From: Neorhizobium galegae
Lineage (GTDB): Bacteria; Pseudomonadota; Alphaproteobacteria; Rhizobiales; Rhizobiaceae
Length of the DNA stretch: 64,000 nt
Direction of reading: 5' to 3'
Assembly (NCBI RefSeq): GCF_017877135.1
Contig: NZ_JAGIPH010000005.1
Coordinates: 353,377-417,376, forward strand
Below the pieces are notes generated by a model that was not told where the DNA came from, ran no database searches, and saw nothing but the letters and a program-made list of their open reading frames with translations. Made by a program: the position numbers and the translations under genes. Below, piece after piece: positions 27,141-35,570 of the stretch (position 1 is the stretch's first letter; each line of letters starts with the position of its first letter).

Positions 27141-27806
27141 ATGGCGGACGAGACGTCAGACCCGCAAGCCACGAAGCTGACGAATACCAAGCGCAAATGG
27201 GCCGCCGAAGGGCGGTTTCTGACTGGGCGCATCAGCCGGCCGGAGACCGACCGCCTGCCGCCCGGCCAGCATCTCGTCAAAAACTGGCCCGTGCTGGATC
27301 TTGGCCAGCAACCGCAGATTTCCGAACTGCAATGGCGGCTGGATGTGCGCGGCGCGGTGGAAAACACCCTGACGCTGGACTGGGCAGGCTTTCTGTCTTT
27401 GCCGCAGAGCCAGTCGCTCTCCGACATTCACTGCGTCACCACCTGGTCTCGCTACGACAACCGCTGGCAGGGCGTGATGGTGGGCGACCTGCTCGATCTC
27501 GTCCACCCGACGCCGGAGGCAAATGCGGTGATGCTGACGAGTTTCGACGGCTATACGACGAACCTTCTTCTCTCCGATTTCGCCGCCGCCGACGCGCTTC
27601 TGGCAACGCACTGGGAGGGAGAGCCGATCAGCCGCGAGCATGGCGGCCCGATGCGGCTTGTGGTGCCGCATCTCTACTTCTGGAAAAGCGCCAAGTGGCT
27701 GACGCGGATCGAGTTCATCCGCGAGGACAGGCCCGGTTTCTGGGAAAAGAACGGCTATCACCTGCGCGGCGACCCCTGGGCCGAGCAGCGCTACTCCGAG
27801 GATTGA
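27141..27806 (+). CDS. Sulfite-oxidase-fold molybdopterin oxidoreductase
   Basis: The 221-residue protein is an oxidoreductase molybdopterin-binding domain (PF00174) protein. The conserved cysteine that would coordinate molybdenum is Cys98 in SDIHCVTTWSRYDNRW. Other family features are FDGYTTNLLLSDF, EHGGPMRLVVPHLYFWKSAKW and the C-terminal FWEKNGYHLRGDPW. It has no twin-arginine or Sec signal, so it is probably cytoplasmic, unlike MsrP/YedY. The substrate is unknown. It is divergent from modABC and may share control with molybdate uptake. Confidence 0.88.
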   Translation: MADETSDPQATKLTNTKRKWAAEGRFLTGRISRPETDRLPPGQHLVKNWPVLDLGQQPQISELQWRLDVRGAVENTLTLDWAGFLSLPQSQSLSDIHCVTTWSRYDNRWQGVMVGDLLDLVHPTPEANAVMLTSFDGYTTNLLLSDFAAADALLATHWEGEPISREHGGPMRLVVPHLYFWKSAKWLTRIEFIREDRPGFWEKNGYHLRGDPWAEQRYSED

Positions 27807-27872
27807 TCGCCGGCATTCCGGCGCGGGCAGTTGCGCGGGAATGGGGACACAGGCTGACATGCGCTGAAGGCG

Positions 27873-28670
27873 TCAGGTTTCCGGGAAGATCGGGTCCTTC
27901 ACGAAATTGCCGCCCTGATAGACATTGAGCGGTGCCGCCGGGTCCTGCTTGCCAAGCGTCGCATCCAGTTCGGCGCGGAAATGCTCGGCATTGTCCTTCG
28001 GCTTCCAGCCGAGATAGGCCGCATGGGAATTGTCCCACCAGCGGCTGTCATTGTTGGACACACCCCAGATGATCGGGCAGCCCAGCATGGGCGCGCGGAA
28101 GATGCATTCGATCATCGAGCGGAAATCGTCATAGGACATCCAGGTCGCCAGCATGCGGTGGTTGCTGGGTTTTTCCATGCAGCTGCCGATGCGCACCAGC
28201 GCGGTTTCCTGGCCGAATTTTTCGAAATACATGCGGGCGAGCGCCTCGCCAAAACATTTCGACACGCCATAAAGCCCGTCAGGCCGCATCGGTGCCGTCG
28301 CATCGATATGCTGGTCCTGCCGGTAAAAGCCGACCGTGTGGTTGGAGCTGGCAAACAGAATGCGCGGATGGCCGTTGGCGCGGGCGGCTTCATAGAGGTT
28401 GAAGAGCCCGAGCAGGTTGGCATTGAGGATCTTCGAAAACTTGTCCTCGACCGAAATGCCACCGAGATGCACGATGCCATCGCACCCTTCGACCAGCCGG
28501 TGGACCGCATCGGCATCGCCCAGATCACACTGCACAAGCTCTTCGTTTTCGCTGGCTGTGCCCAGATCGCTGATGTCGGACAGACGCAGCGTTTCGGCAA
28601 GCGGTGCGAGCCGCGTGCGCATGGCCCGGCCAAGCGCCCCGGCCGCGCCGGTGATCAACAGTCGTTTCAA
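27873..28670 (-). CDS. udh: Uronate dehydrogenase
   Basis: The 265-residue NAD-dependent short-chain dehydrogenase oxidises galacturonate and glucuronate to the aldarolactones, the first step of the oxidative uronate pathway. It has the Rossmann motif TGAAGALG (residues 7-14), Y134-x3-K138 in DGLYGVSKCFGE, and NHTVGFYR. I recall the Agrobacterium enzyme as also 265 residues with the same N-terminus. The start is TTG 28670, set by a GGAGG five bases upstream. It is divergent from the GntR gene and its product feeds gci and gli. Confidence 0.93.
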   Translation of the reverse strand: MKRLLITGAAGALGRAMRTRLAPLAETLRLSDISDLGTASENEELVQCDLGDADAVHRLVEGCDGIVHLGGISVEDKFSKILNANLLGLFNLYEAARANGHPRILFASSNHTVGFYRQDQHIDATAPMRPDGLYGVSKCFGEALARMYFEKFGQETALVRIGSCMEKPSNHRMLATWMSYDDFRSMIECIFRAPMLGCPIIWGVSNNDSRWWDNSHAAYLGWKPKDNAEHFRAELDATLGKQDPAAPLNVYQGGNFVKDPIFPET

Positions 28671-28726
28671 TAAAACCTCCCTGGATGGCGCTCGGGACGG
28701 ACTTGTAACCCTGCCATGAAATTTAT

Positions 28727-28738
28727 CATACATGTTGG
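28727..28738. promoter_or_regulatory. Operator candidate between udh and the GntR gene
   Basis: CATACATGTTGG lies in the 148-base gap between the divergent udh and gntR genes. The same ACATGTTGG core occurs (on the other strand, as CCAACATGT) in the kdgD promoter at 29581-29600. ACATGT is itself a palindrome. FadR-family GntR regulators commonly bind such short palindromes, so this is likely one site of the local regulator. Confidence 0.5.
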
Positions 28739-28818
28739 CAGCCGGTCGTCAACACGGTACAGATATCTCAGACAGGCAGCACTGCGGGATCACCGGCAAT
28801 CTCACGAAAGGGGCACGG

Positions 28819-29571
28819 ATGAGCACGACCACCAAGGAAAGAGCCGGCGGCGGCTCCGTCACGCTTGCGGCAAAGCTTGGCGATACGTTGCGCCAGGCCA
28901 TTCTAGCGGGCCAGTTTGCGCCGGGCAGCAAGCTGCCAAGCGAGGCGCAACTCGGCGAAACGCATGGGGTGAGCCGCACCGTCGTGCGCGAGGCCATCGC
29001 GGCCCTTCGCGCCGACAAGCTTGTCGAAGCCCGCCAGGGCGCGGGCGTCTTCGTGCTCGACCCGCCAGGCCCCCTGACGCCAAGCCCGATGTCGATCGAA
29101 AACATCGACCATGCCCGGGTTTCCTCCGTCATCGAGTTCCTTGAGCTGCGCACCGCCGTGGAGGTGGAGGCGGCGGGCCTTGCCGCCGTGCGCCGCTCAC
29201 CGGCACAGGAGGAGATCATCCTTGACTGTCATTACGCGGTGCAGGCGGGCCTTGAAGCCGGAAAGCCGACCAGCGACGCGGATTTCGCCCTGCATCTGGC
29301 CATTGCCGAGGCCACCAACAATGCCCGCTTCCGGGATTTCCTGTCGATGATCGGCAAGAGCGTCATCCCGCGCGCCGCCCTGCGCAACGAGGAGAGCGAG
29401 GCGGACCAGGCAGCCTATATCAAGCTCATCACGGATGAGCACAGCGCGATCGTCATTGCGATCTCGGCAGGCGACGAAGAAGCCGCCCGCGAGGCGATGC
29501 GCCGCCATTTGCGCGGCAGCCAGGCCCGCTATCGGGCGCTTCTGCGCGAGCAAAGGCAATTCGTCAGATAA
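28819..29571 (+). CDS. FadR-family GntR regulator of the hexuronate cluster
   Basis: The 250-residue protein has an N-terminal GntR winged helix (residues about 15-80: LGDTLRQAILAGQFAPGSKL, SRTVVREAIAALRADKLVEA) and a C-terminal FCD ligand-binding domain (about 100-235) with the metal-ligand histidines in FALHLAIAEATNNARF and MRRHLRGSQARY. It sits between udh and the kdgD-gci-gli-TRAP genes, so it most likely represses them and is released by a uronate or an aldarate intermediate. The start ATG 28819 follows AAAGGGGCACGG. Confidence 0.88.
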   Translation: MSTTTKERAGGGSVTLAAKLGDTLRQAILAGQFAPGSKLPSEAQLGETHGVSRTVVREAIAALRADKLVEARQGAGVFVLDPPGPLTPSPMSIENIDHARVSSVIEFLELRTAVEVEAAGLAAVRRSPAQEEIILDCHYAVQAGLEAGKPTSDADFALHLAIAEATNNARFRDFLSMIGKSVIPRAALRNEESEADQAAYIKLITDEHSAIVIAISAGDEEAAREAMRRHLRGSQARYRALLREQRQFVR

Positions 29572-29575
29572 ATTA

Positions 29576-29602
29576 TTGACACATGTATACCCAACATGTA
29601 CG
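29576..29602 (+). promoter_or_regulatory. kdgD promoter with two ACATGT sites
   Basis: A -35-like TTGACA is at 29576-29581. ACATGT occurs at 29581-29586 and again at 29594-29599, with 13-base spacing, so a regulator bound there would cover the promoter. The second copy is flanked as CCAACATGTA, the reverse complement of the udh/gntR site. The -10 is weak or unclear. The arrangement fits repression by the adjacent GntR protein. Confidence 0.55.
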
Positions 29603-29610
29603 ACAAATAG

Positions 29611-30546
<936 letters not shown>

Positions 30547-30547
30547 G

Positions 30548-31684
30548 ATGAAAATCGTCGCGGTTCGCACACATCTTCTGGAACACAGGCTCGATGTCGC
30601 CTTTGAAAGCGCGTCCATGCGCTTTGACCGGCGTGCGCATGTTCTGGTGGAAATCGAATGCGCCGACGGAACGACCGGCTGGGGCGAATGCCTCGGGCCG
30701 GCGCGTCCGAACGCTGCCGTTGTGGCGGCCTATGCCAACTGGCTGATCGGCGAAAACCCGCTCGAAACCGAAAAGATCTGCGCGCGGCTTTATAATGCCC
30801 TGCGCGACCAGGGCCAGCGCGGCCTCACCGTGACCGCCCTTTCCGGCATCGACATGGCGCTGTGGGATATCAAGGGCAAGCATTTTGGCGCGCCGATTTC
30901 CATCCTGCTTGGCGGTCGCTTTCGCGAAAGCGTCAAGGCCTATGCCACAGGCAGCTTCAAGCGGGATGGCGTCGACCGCGTCGAGGACAATGCGCGCGAT
31001 GTGGCGCGCTACTGGTCGGAAGGCTTTCACGCCACCAAGATCAAGATCGGCTTTGGCGTCGAAGAGGATCTGCGCGTGGTGCGCGCCGCCCGCGAAGCGG
31101 TGGGTTCCGACATGCGCATCATGGTCGATGCCAATCACGGCTATGATGCGGTGGAGGCCATTCGCTTCGGCCAGGCGGCTGCCGAACTCAACCTCGACTG
31201 GTTCGAGGAACCGGTGGTGCCGGAACAGCTGGCCGCCTATCGCGAAGTGCGCGCCCGCCAGCCGATCCCGGTTGCCGGCGGCGAAACCTGGCACACGCGC
31301 TGGGGCATGAAAGAGCCGGTGGAGACACGCTGCGTCGATATCCTGCAGCCGGATCTGGCCGGTGTCGGGGGCTTTACCGAAGCCAAGCGCGTGGCGGATC
31401 TGGCGGCACTTCATGGCGTGCGCGTCGTGCCGCATGTCTGGGGAACGGCGGTACACATTGCCGCTGCCCTGCAGTTCATGGCGGCCATGGTGCCAAGCCC
31501 GGTGCGCGTCAACCCGATCGAGCCCATCCTGGAATTCGACCGCACCGACAACCCGTTCCGGCAGGCGATCGTGAAGACGCCGATCGAGCATGTGAACGGC
31601 GTGGTGACCATTCCAGATGGCCCCGGCCTCGGCATCGAGATCAACCGCGCGGCGCTCGCCGAGTTCAAGATGGGAGACGCCTGA
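30548..31684 (+). CDS. gci: D-galactarolactone cycloisomerase
   Basis: The 378-residue enolase-superfamily enzyme (mandelate racemase branch) opens D-galactaro-1,4-lactone to 3-deoxy-2-keto-hexarate. Catalytic features are the K-x-K in ATKIKIGFG, metal ligands in IMVDANHGYD, LDWFEEPVVPE and AGGETWHTRWG, and the general base region VVPHVWGTAVH. The N-terminus MKIVAVRTHLLEHRLDVAFE is near that of Agrobacterium Gci. Its product is the substrate of KdgD, the gene before it. Its stop overlaps the next start (TGATG). Confidence 0.92.
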   Translation: MKIVAVRTHLLEHRLDVAFESASMRFDRRAHVLVEIECADGTTGWGECLGPARPNAAVVAAYANWLIGENPLETEKICARLYNALRDQGQRGLTVTALSGIDMALWDIKGKHFGAPISILLGGRFRESVKAYATGSFKRDGVDRVEDNARDVARYWSEGFHATKIKIGFGVEEDLRVVRAAREAVGSDMRIMVDANHGYDAVEAIRFGQAAAELNLDWFEEPVVPEQLAAYREVRARQPIPVAGGETWHTRWGMKEPVETRCVDILQPDLAGVGGFTEAKRVADLAALHGVRVVPHVWGTAVHIAAALQFMAAMVPSPVRVNPIEPILEFDRTDNPFRQAIVKTPIEHVNGVVTIPDGPGLGIEINRAALAEFKMGDA

Positions 31685-32565
31685 TGCTGGTGCGCCCGCT
31701 GTCTGGACGAGAACCGGCCATCTCCCTGCCGCGGGGCAGCGTCGACGCGCAAATGCACATGTATCTGCCTGGCTATCCGGCGCTGCCGGGCGGCCCGGGG
31801 CTTCCCGCCGGCGATCTGCCGACGCCTGCGCAGTATCGCCAGCTGATGGCCTGGCTCGGCATCGACCGCGTCATCATCACGCAGGGCAATGCCCAGCAAC
31901 GTGATAATTCAAATATCATCGCCTGCCTTGCCGAAATGGGTGACGTGGCCCGCGGCGTTGCAGCCGTCGGCGCCGGTGTTTCCGATGCGGAGCTGGACCA
32001 GTTGCAACAGGCCGGCGTCGTCGGCCTTCGCATCATGGACCTGCCGGGTGGCGCAACCGATCTTTCCGCCCTTGAAACGCTGGATGCCAAAGCATATGCC
32101 CGCGGCCTGATGCTCGCCATCCAGTTCGACGGCAGCAAGATCCTGGAGCACGAAACGCGCCTGGCGGCGCTCAAGTCCCGCTGGGTCTTCGACCATCACG
32201 GCAAGTTTTTCGCCGGCGTGACGCCGGACAGCCCGCAGGTGGCCGTCACACAGCGGCTGATCGATGCCGGAAATTGCTGGTTCAAGTTTGCCGGCGTCTA
32301 TGAAAGTTCAAAGAGCGGCGGCCCTGCCTATGAAGACGTGGCAGCCATTGCCCGGCTGCTTGCCGCCCATGCGCCGGAGCGCATCGTCTGGGGCACCAAC
32401 TGGCCGCACAACCTGGCGCGCGAGCAGAAGGATTATCCCGACGACGCCGAGCTGCTGGAGACCGTTCTGAGCTGGCTACCCGACGAGGCGGCGCTTCAGC
32501 GCGCCCTTGTCGACAACCCGGAGGAGTTGTTCGCCCTTCCCGCATTCCGGGAGGCGACTGCATAA
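31684..32565 (+). CDS. gli: D-galactarolactone isomerase (amidohydrolase family)
   Basis: The 293-residue TIM-barrel amidohydrolase (PF04909) has SVDAQMHMYLPGYP at the N-terminus, VFDHHGKFF in the middle and WGTNWPHN near the C-terminus. Agrobacterium GLI, which interconverts the 1,5- and 1,4-lactones of galactarate, is the closest relative I recognise and lies in the same order after gci. It links the Udh product to Gci. It overlaps gci by one base. Confidence 0.85.
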   Translation: MLVRPLSGREPAISLPRGSVDAQMHMYLPGYPALPGGPGLPAGDLPTPAQYRQLMAWLGIDRVIITQGNAQQRDNSNIIACLAEMGDVARGVAAVGAGVSDAELDQLQQAGVVGLRIMDLPGGATDLSALETLDAKAYARGLMLAIQFDGSKILEHETRLAALKSRWVFDHHGKFFAGVTPDSPQVAVTQRLIDAGNCWFKFAGVYESSKSGGPAYEDVAAIARLLAAHAPERIVWGTNWPHNLAREQKDYPDDAELLETVLSWLPDEAALQRALVDNPEELFALPAFREATA

Positions 32566-32616
32566 AGACTGCCGCCGGAGCAGGAGGCTCGGGCGTTTCA
32601 CCAAGCGGAGGATAAC

Positions 32617-33594
32617 ATGAAACTGACGAAGATCCTGGGGCTTGCCCTCGGCCTTGCCTTCAGCACTACCCTTGCTGCCCAGGCGCAGGAAATCAGCCTG
32701 CGTTCCGCCGACATCCACCCCGACGGTTATCCGACGGTCGAGGCGGTCAAATTCATGGGGCAGCTGATTTCCGAGCGCACCAATGGCCGCATCAAGGTGC
32801 AGGTCATGCCAAGCGCCGTACTCGGCTCCGAAAAGGATACGATCGAACAGACCCGCTTCGGCGTCATCGATCTCAACCGCGTCAATGCGGCCCCCTTCAA
32901 CAACCTCGTCAAGGAAACCGTCGTTCTGGGCATGCCCTTCCTGTTCCGCTCGACGGAACACATGCACAAGACGGTCGACGGTCCGATCGGCGACGAAATC
33001 CTTGCCGCCTTCGAACAGCACGGCTTGATCGGCCTGACCTATTACGATTCCGGCGCGCGCTCCTTCTACACCACCAAAAAGCCGATCGGAAAGCTTGCCG
33101 ACCTCAAGGGCATGAAGATCCGCGTCCAGCAATCCGACCTCTGGATCGCCATGATGCAGGCCTTTGGTGCCAACCCGACGCCGATGCCCATGGGCGAAGT
33201 TTATTCCTCGCTGGAAACCGGCGTGGTCGATGGCGCTGAAAACAACTGGCCGTCTTACGAATCGGCGCGTCACTTCGAAGTGGCCAAGAACTACACGCTG
33301 ACGGAACACTCGCTGAATCCGGAAATCCTCGTGATGTCCAAGATCAGCTGGGACAAGCTGAAGCCGGAAGACCAGAAGATCGTTCGCCAAGCCGCCAAGG
33401 AATCCACCGTCAAGATGCGCGAACTGTGGACGGCACGTGAAAAGACGTCCGAAGAGAAGGTGCGGGCTGCCGGCGTCAACGTCATCAAGGTGGACAAGTC
33501 GGAGTTTTCTGCCGCCATGAAGCCGGTCTACGACAAGTTTGTCACCGACGAAAAGCTGAAGGGCCTGCTCGAGCGCATCCAGGCCGTGCACTAG
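32617..33594 (+). CDS. TRAP transporter substrate-binding protein DctP, probable uronate binding
   Basis: The 325-residue periplasmic protein has a signal peptide (about 1-23, MKLTKILGLALGLAFSTTLA) and the DctP fold, with the conserved arginine in LKGMKIRVQQSD that salt-bridges a carboxylate ligand, plus GEVYSSLETGVVDGAENNW. The context (udh, kdgD, gci, gli) points to galacturonate or glucuronate. It has a strong GGAG nine bases upstream. A terminator-like hairpin separates it from dctQ, which should make it more abundant than the membrane subunits. Confidence 0.92.
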   Translation: MKLTKILGLALGLAFSTTLAAQAQEISLRSADIHPDGYPTVEAVKFMGQLISERTNGRIKVQVMPSAVLGSEKDTIEQTRFGVIDLNRVNAAPFNNLVKETVVLGMPFLFRSTEHMHKTVDGPIGDEILAAFEQHGLIGLTYYDSGARSFYTTKKPIGKLADLKGMKIRVQQSDLWIAMMQAFGANPTPMPMGEVYSSLETGVVDGAENNWPSYESARHFEVAKNYTLTEHSLNPEILVMSKISWDKLKPEDQKIVRQAAKESTVKMRELWTAREKTSEEKVRAAGVNVIKVDKSEFSAAMKPVYDKFVTDEKLKGLLERIQAVH

Positions 33595-33602
33595 CAGAAA
33601 TC

Positions 33603-33637
33603 GGGGCCGGCAGGGAAAAACCTGCCGGCCCTTTTTC
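33603..33637 (+). terminator. Hairpin with T-run between dctP and dctQ
   Basis: GGGCCGGCAGG and CCTGCCGGCCC form a perfect 11-base stem with a short A-rich loop, followed by CTTTTT. This is a complete intrinsic terminator placed inside the transporter operon, 40 bases before dctQ. It probably works as a partial terminator or 3' protector so that more binding protein is made than permease. Confidence 0.85.
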
Positions 33638-33681
33638 ATGCACGCCTGTCCACGGGACAGGCCGAGAAGGATCCGCGGGAC

Positions 33682-34203
33682 ATGAGAAAACTGATGCAGG
33701 CCATTCGGCCAAGCCTGACGGCGCTGAGCCGTTCATCCCTCTATATCGCCGGCGCCGGCATCATTGCCATGACGGTGATCGTCGGCTGGCAGGTGTTTGC
33801 CCGCTATGTGCTCAATGATTCGCCGAGCTGGTCGGAGCCGCTGTCACTCTACCTGATGTCCTGGTTCATCATGCTGGGCGCTGCCGTCGGCGTGCGCGAA
33901 AGCGTGCATCTGGGGCTCGATATCCTGCGCTACTCCATGCCCGTCTCCGTGCAGAAGACCATGGATCTCGTCAGCCTCGGCCTGGTGACCCTGTTCGGCA
34001 TCGCCATGGCCTATTACGGCGTCCTGCTGGCAAAAGGCACCTGGACGGCCACCATTCCGGTTCTCGGCTGGCCGGGCGGCGTAGACTTTTTCCCGCTGAT
34101 CGTCGGTGGCGCGATGATTGCGCTGTTTGCCGCCGAGCGTTTCATCGACGTGGCGCTGGGCGAAGAAATCGCGGCCCATGCCGACGTGGCGGAGGTTGTC
34201 TGA
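33682..34203 (+). CDS. TRAP transporter small permease DctQ
   Basis: The 173-residue protein has four predicted helices and the DctQ signature region GWQVFARYVLNDSPSWSEPL, then LGAAVGVRESVHLGLDIL. It forms the small membrane subunit of the TRAP transporter and works with DctM. It starts after the internal terminator and overlaps dctM by one base (TGATG). Confidence 0.92.
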   Translation: MRKLMQAIRPSLTALSRSSLYIAGAGIIAMTVIVGWQVFARYVLNDSPSWSEPLSLYLMSWFIMLGAAVGVRESVHLGLDILRYSMPVSVQKTMDLVSLGLVTLFGIAMAYYGVLLAKGTWTATIPVLGWPGGVDFFPLIVGGAMIALFAAERFIDVALGEEIAAHADVAEVV

Positions 34204-35483
34204 TGGCCTATACGATCCTGTTCGGTTCCTTCACCATCCTGATGCTGATCGGCATGCCGATCGCGTTCTGCCTTGGCATCGCTTCGGTCGCCACGATCCT
34301 TTACATGGGCCTGCCGCCCATCGTCGTCTTCCAGCAGCTGAATTCCGGCATGAACGTGTTTGCCATGATGGCCATCCCGTTCTTCATCTTTGCCGGCGAC
34401 CTCATGGTGCGCGGCGGCATTGCCGCCCGTCTCATCCGCTTTGCAGCCGGCATTGTCGGGCATCTGCGCGGCGGGCTCGGCCAGGTCAACATCGTCGCCT
34501 CCACGCTCTTCGGCGGCATTTCGGGCTCGGCCGTCGCCGATGCCTCGGCTGTCGGCGGCCTGATGATCCCGCAGATGGCAGCCCGCGGCTATGACCGTGG
34601 CTACGCCGTCAACGTCACGGTCAATGCCGCGATCATCGCCCTGATGATCCCGCCCTCGCACAACATGATCCTCTATTCGATCGCAGCCGGCGGCAATGTC
34701 TCGGTCGCCGATCTCTTCACCGCCGGCATCATTCCCGGCATCCTGCTTGCGGCAGCGCTGATGATCACGGCCTATGTCGTTGCCGTGCGCCGGGGTTATC
34801 CCTCAGAACCGTTCCCCGGCTTTTCCAAGGTCGCCTATTATCTCGTCTCGGCCTTTCCGGGCATTCTTCTCATCGCCATCATCTTCGGCGGCGTTCGCTC
34901 GGGCGTGTTCACGGCAACGGAAAGCTCGTGCATCGCCGTTCTCTATGCCTTCCTCGTCGCCATGCTGGTCTATCGCGAACTCGACTGGCACGGTTTTGTC
35001 GAGGCGGTGATGGGAGCGGTGCGCACCACCGCGATGGTGCTGCTCGTCATCGGCACCGCGGCCGCCTTTGCCTGGCTGATGGCGTTCCTGCAGGTGCAGC
35101 AGCTGATGATCGGCGCCATCGGGGCGATTTCCGACAATCCGATCATCGTGCTGCTTGTCATCAACGTAATCCTGCTTCTTCTCGGCACCTTCATGGACAT
35201 GGCGCCAATGGTGATCATCTCGACACCAGTGCTGCTGCCGGTGGTCAAGGCCTTCGGCGTCGATCCCGTGCATTTCGGCGTGGTGATGATCCTGAACGCC
35301 GGCATCGGCCTCAATACCCCGCCGGTCGGCACCGTCCTCTTCGTCGGCTGCGCGGTGGGGGGCATCAGTATTCGCGAGGCCATGCGCACGATCTGGCCCT
35401 TCTTCGGCGCCAGCATCGCCGTGCTGATGCTCGTCACCTACATCCCGGCGCTCTCGCTCTGGCTGCCAAGCCTGTTCCGTTAA
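34203..35483 (+). CDS. TRAP transporter large permease DctM
   Basis: The 426-residue protein has about 12 hydrophobic segments and the DctM signatures ASTLFGGISGSAVADASAVG, LMIPPSHNMILYS and LLLLGTFMDMAPMVIISTPV. It couples import to a sodium or proton gradient. It ends the hexuronate operon, followed by a strong hairpin facing the end of the TonB receptor gene. Confidence 0.94.
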   Translation: MAYTILFGSFTILMLIGMPIAFCLGIASVATILYMGLPPIVVFQQLNSGMNVFAMMAIPFFIFAGDLMVRGGIAARLIRFAAGIVGHLRGGLGQVNIVASTLFGGISGSAVADASAVGGLMIPQMAARGYDRGYAVNVTVNAAIIALMIPPSHNMILYSIAAGGNVSVADLFTAGIIPGILLAAALMITAYVVAVRRGYPSEPFPGFSKVAYYLVSAFPGILLIAIIFGGVRSGVFTATESSCIAVLYAFLVAMLVYRELDWHGFVEAVMGAVRTTAMVLLVIGTAAAFAWLMAFLQVQQLMIGAIGAISDNPIIVLLVINVILLLLGTFMDMAPMVIISTPVLLPVVKAFGVDPVHFGVVMILNAGIGLNTPPVGTVLFVGCAVGGISIREAMRTIWPFFGASIAVLMLVTYIPALSLWLPSLFR

Positions 35484-35508
35484 GCATTACCAGACCGCAT
35501 CAACAGCA

Positions 35509-35542
35509 AGGCCGGCGGATCGCTCCGCCGGCCTTGTTCTAT
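35509..35542. terminator. Terminator after dctM
   Basis: AAGGCCGGCGGA (35510-35521) and TCCGCCGGCCTT (35526-35537) form a 12-base perfect stem with a 4-base loop, followed by GTTCT. The T-run is poor on the + strand, but the stem is strong. It lies between convergent dctM and the receptor gene and may stop transcription from both sides. Confidence 0.75.
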
Positions 35543-35570
35543 TTCGGACATGTCGGGAGGTTTTTACGAC

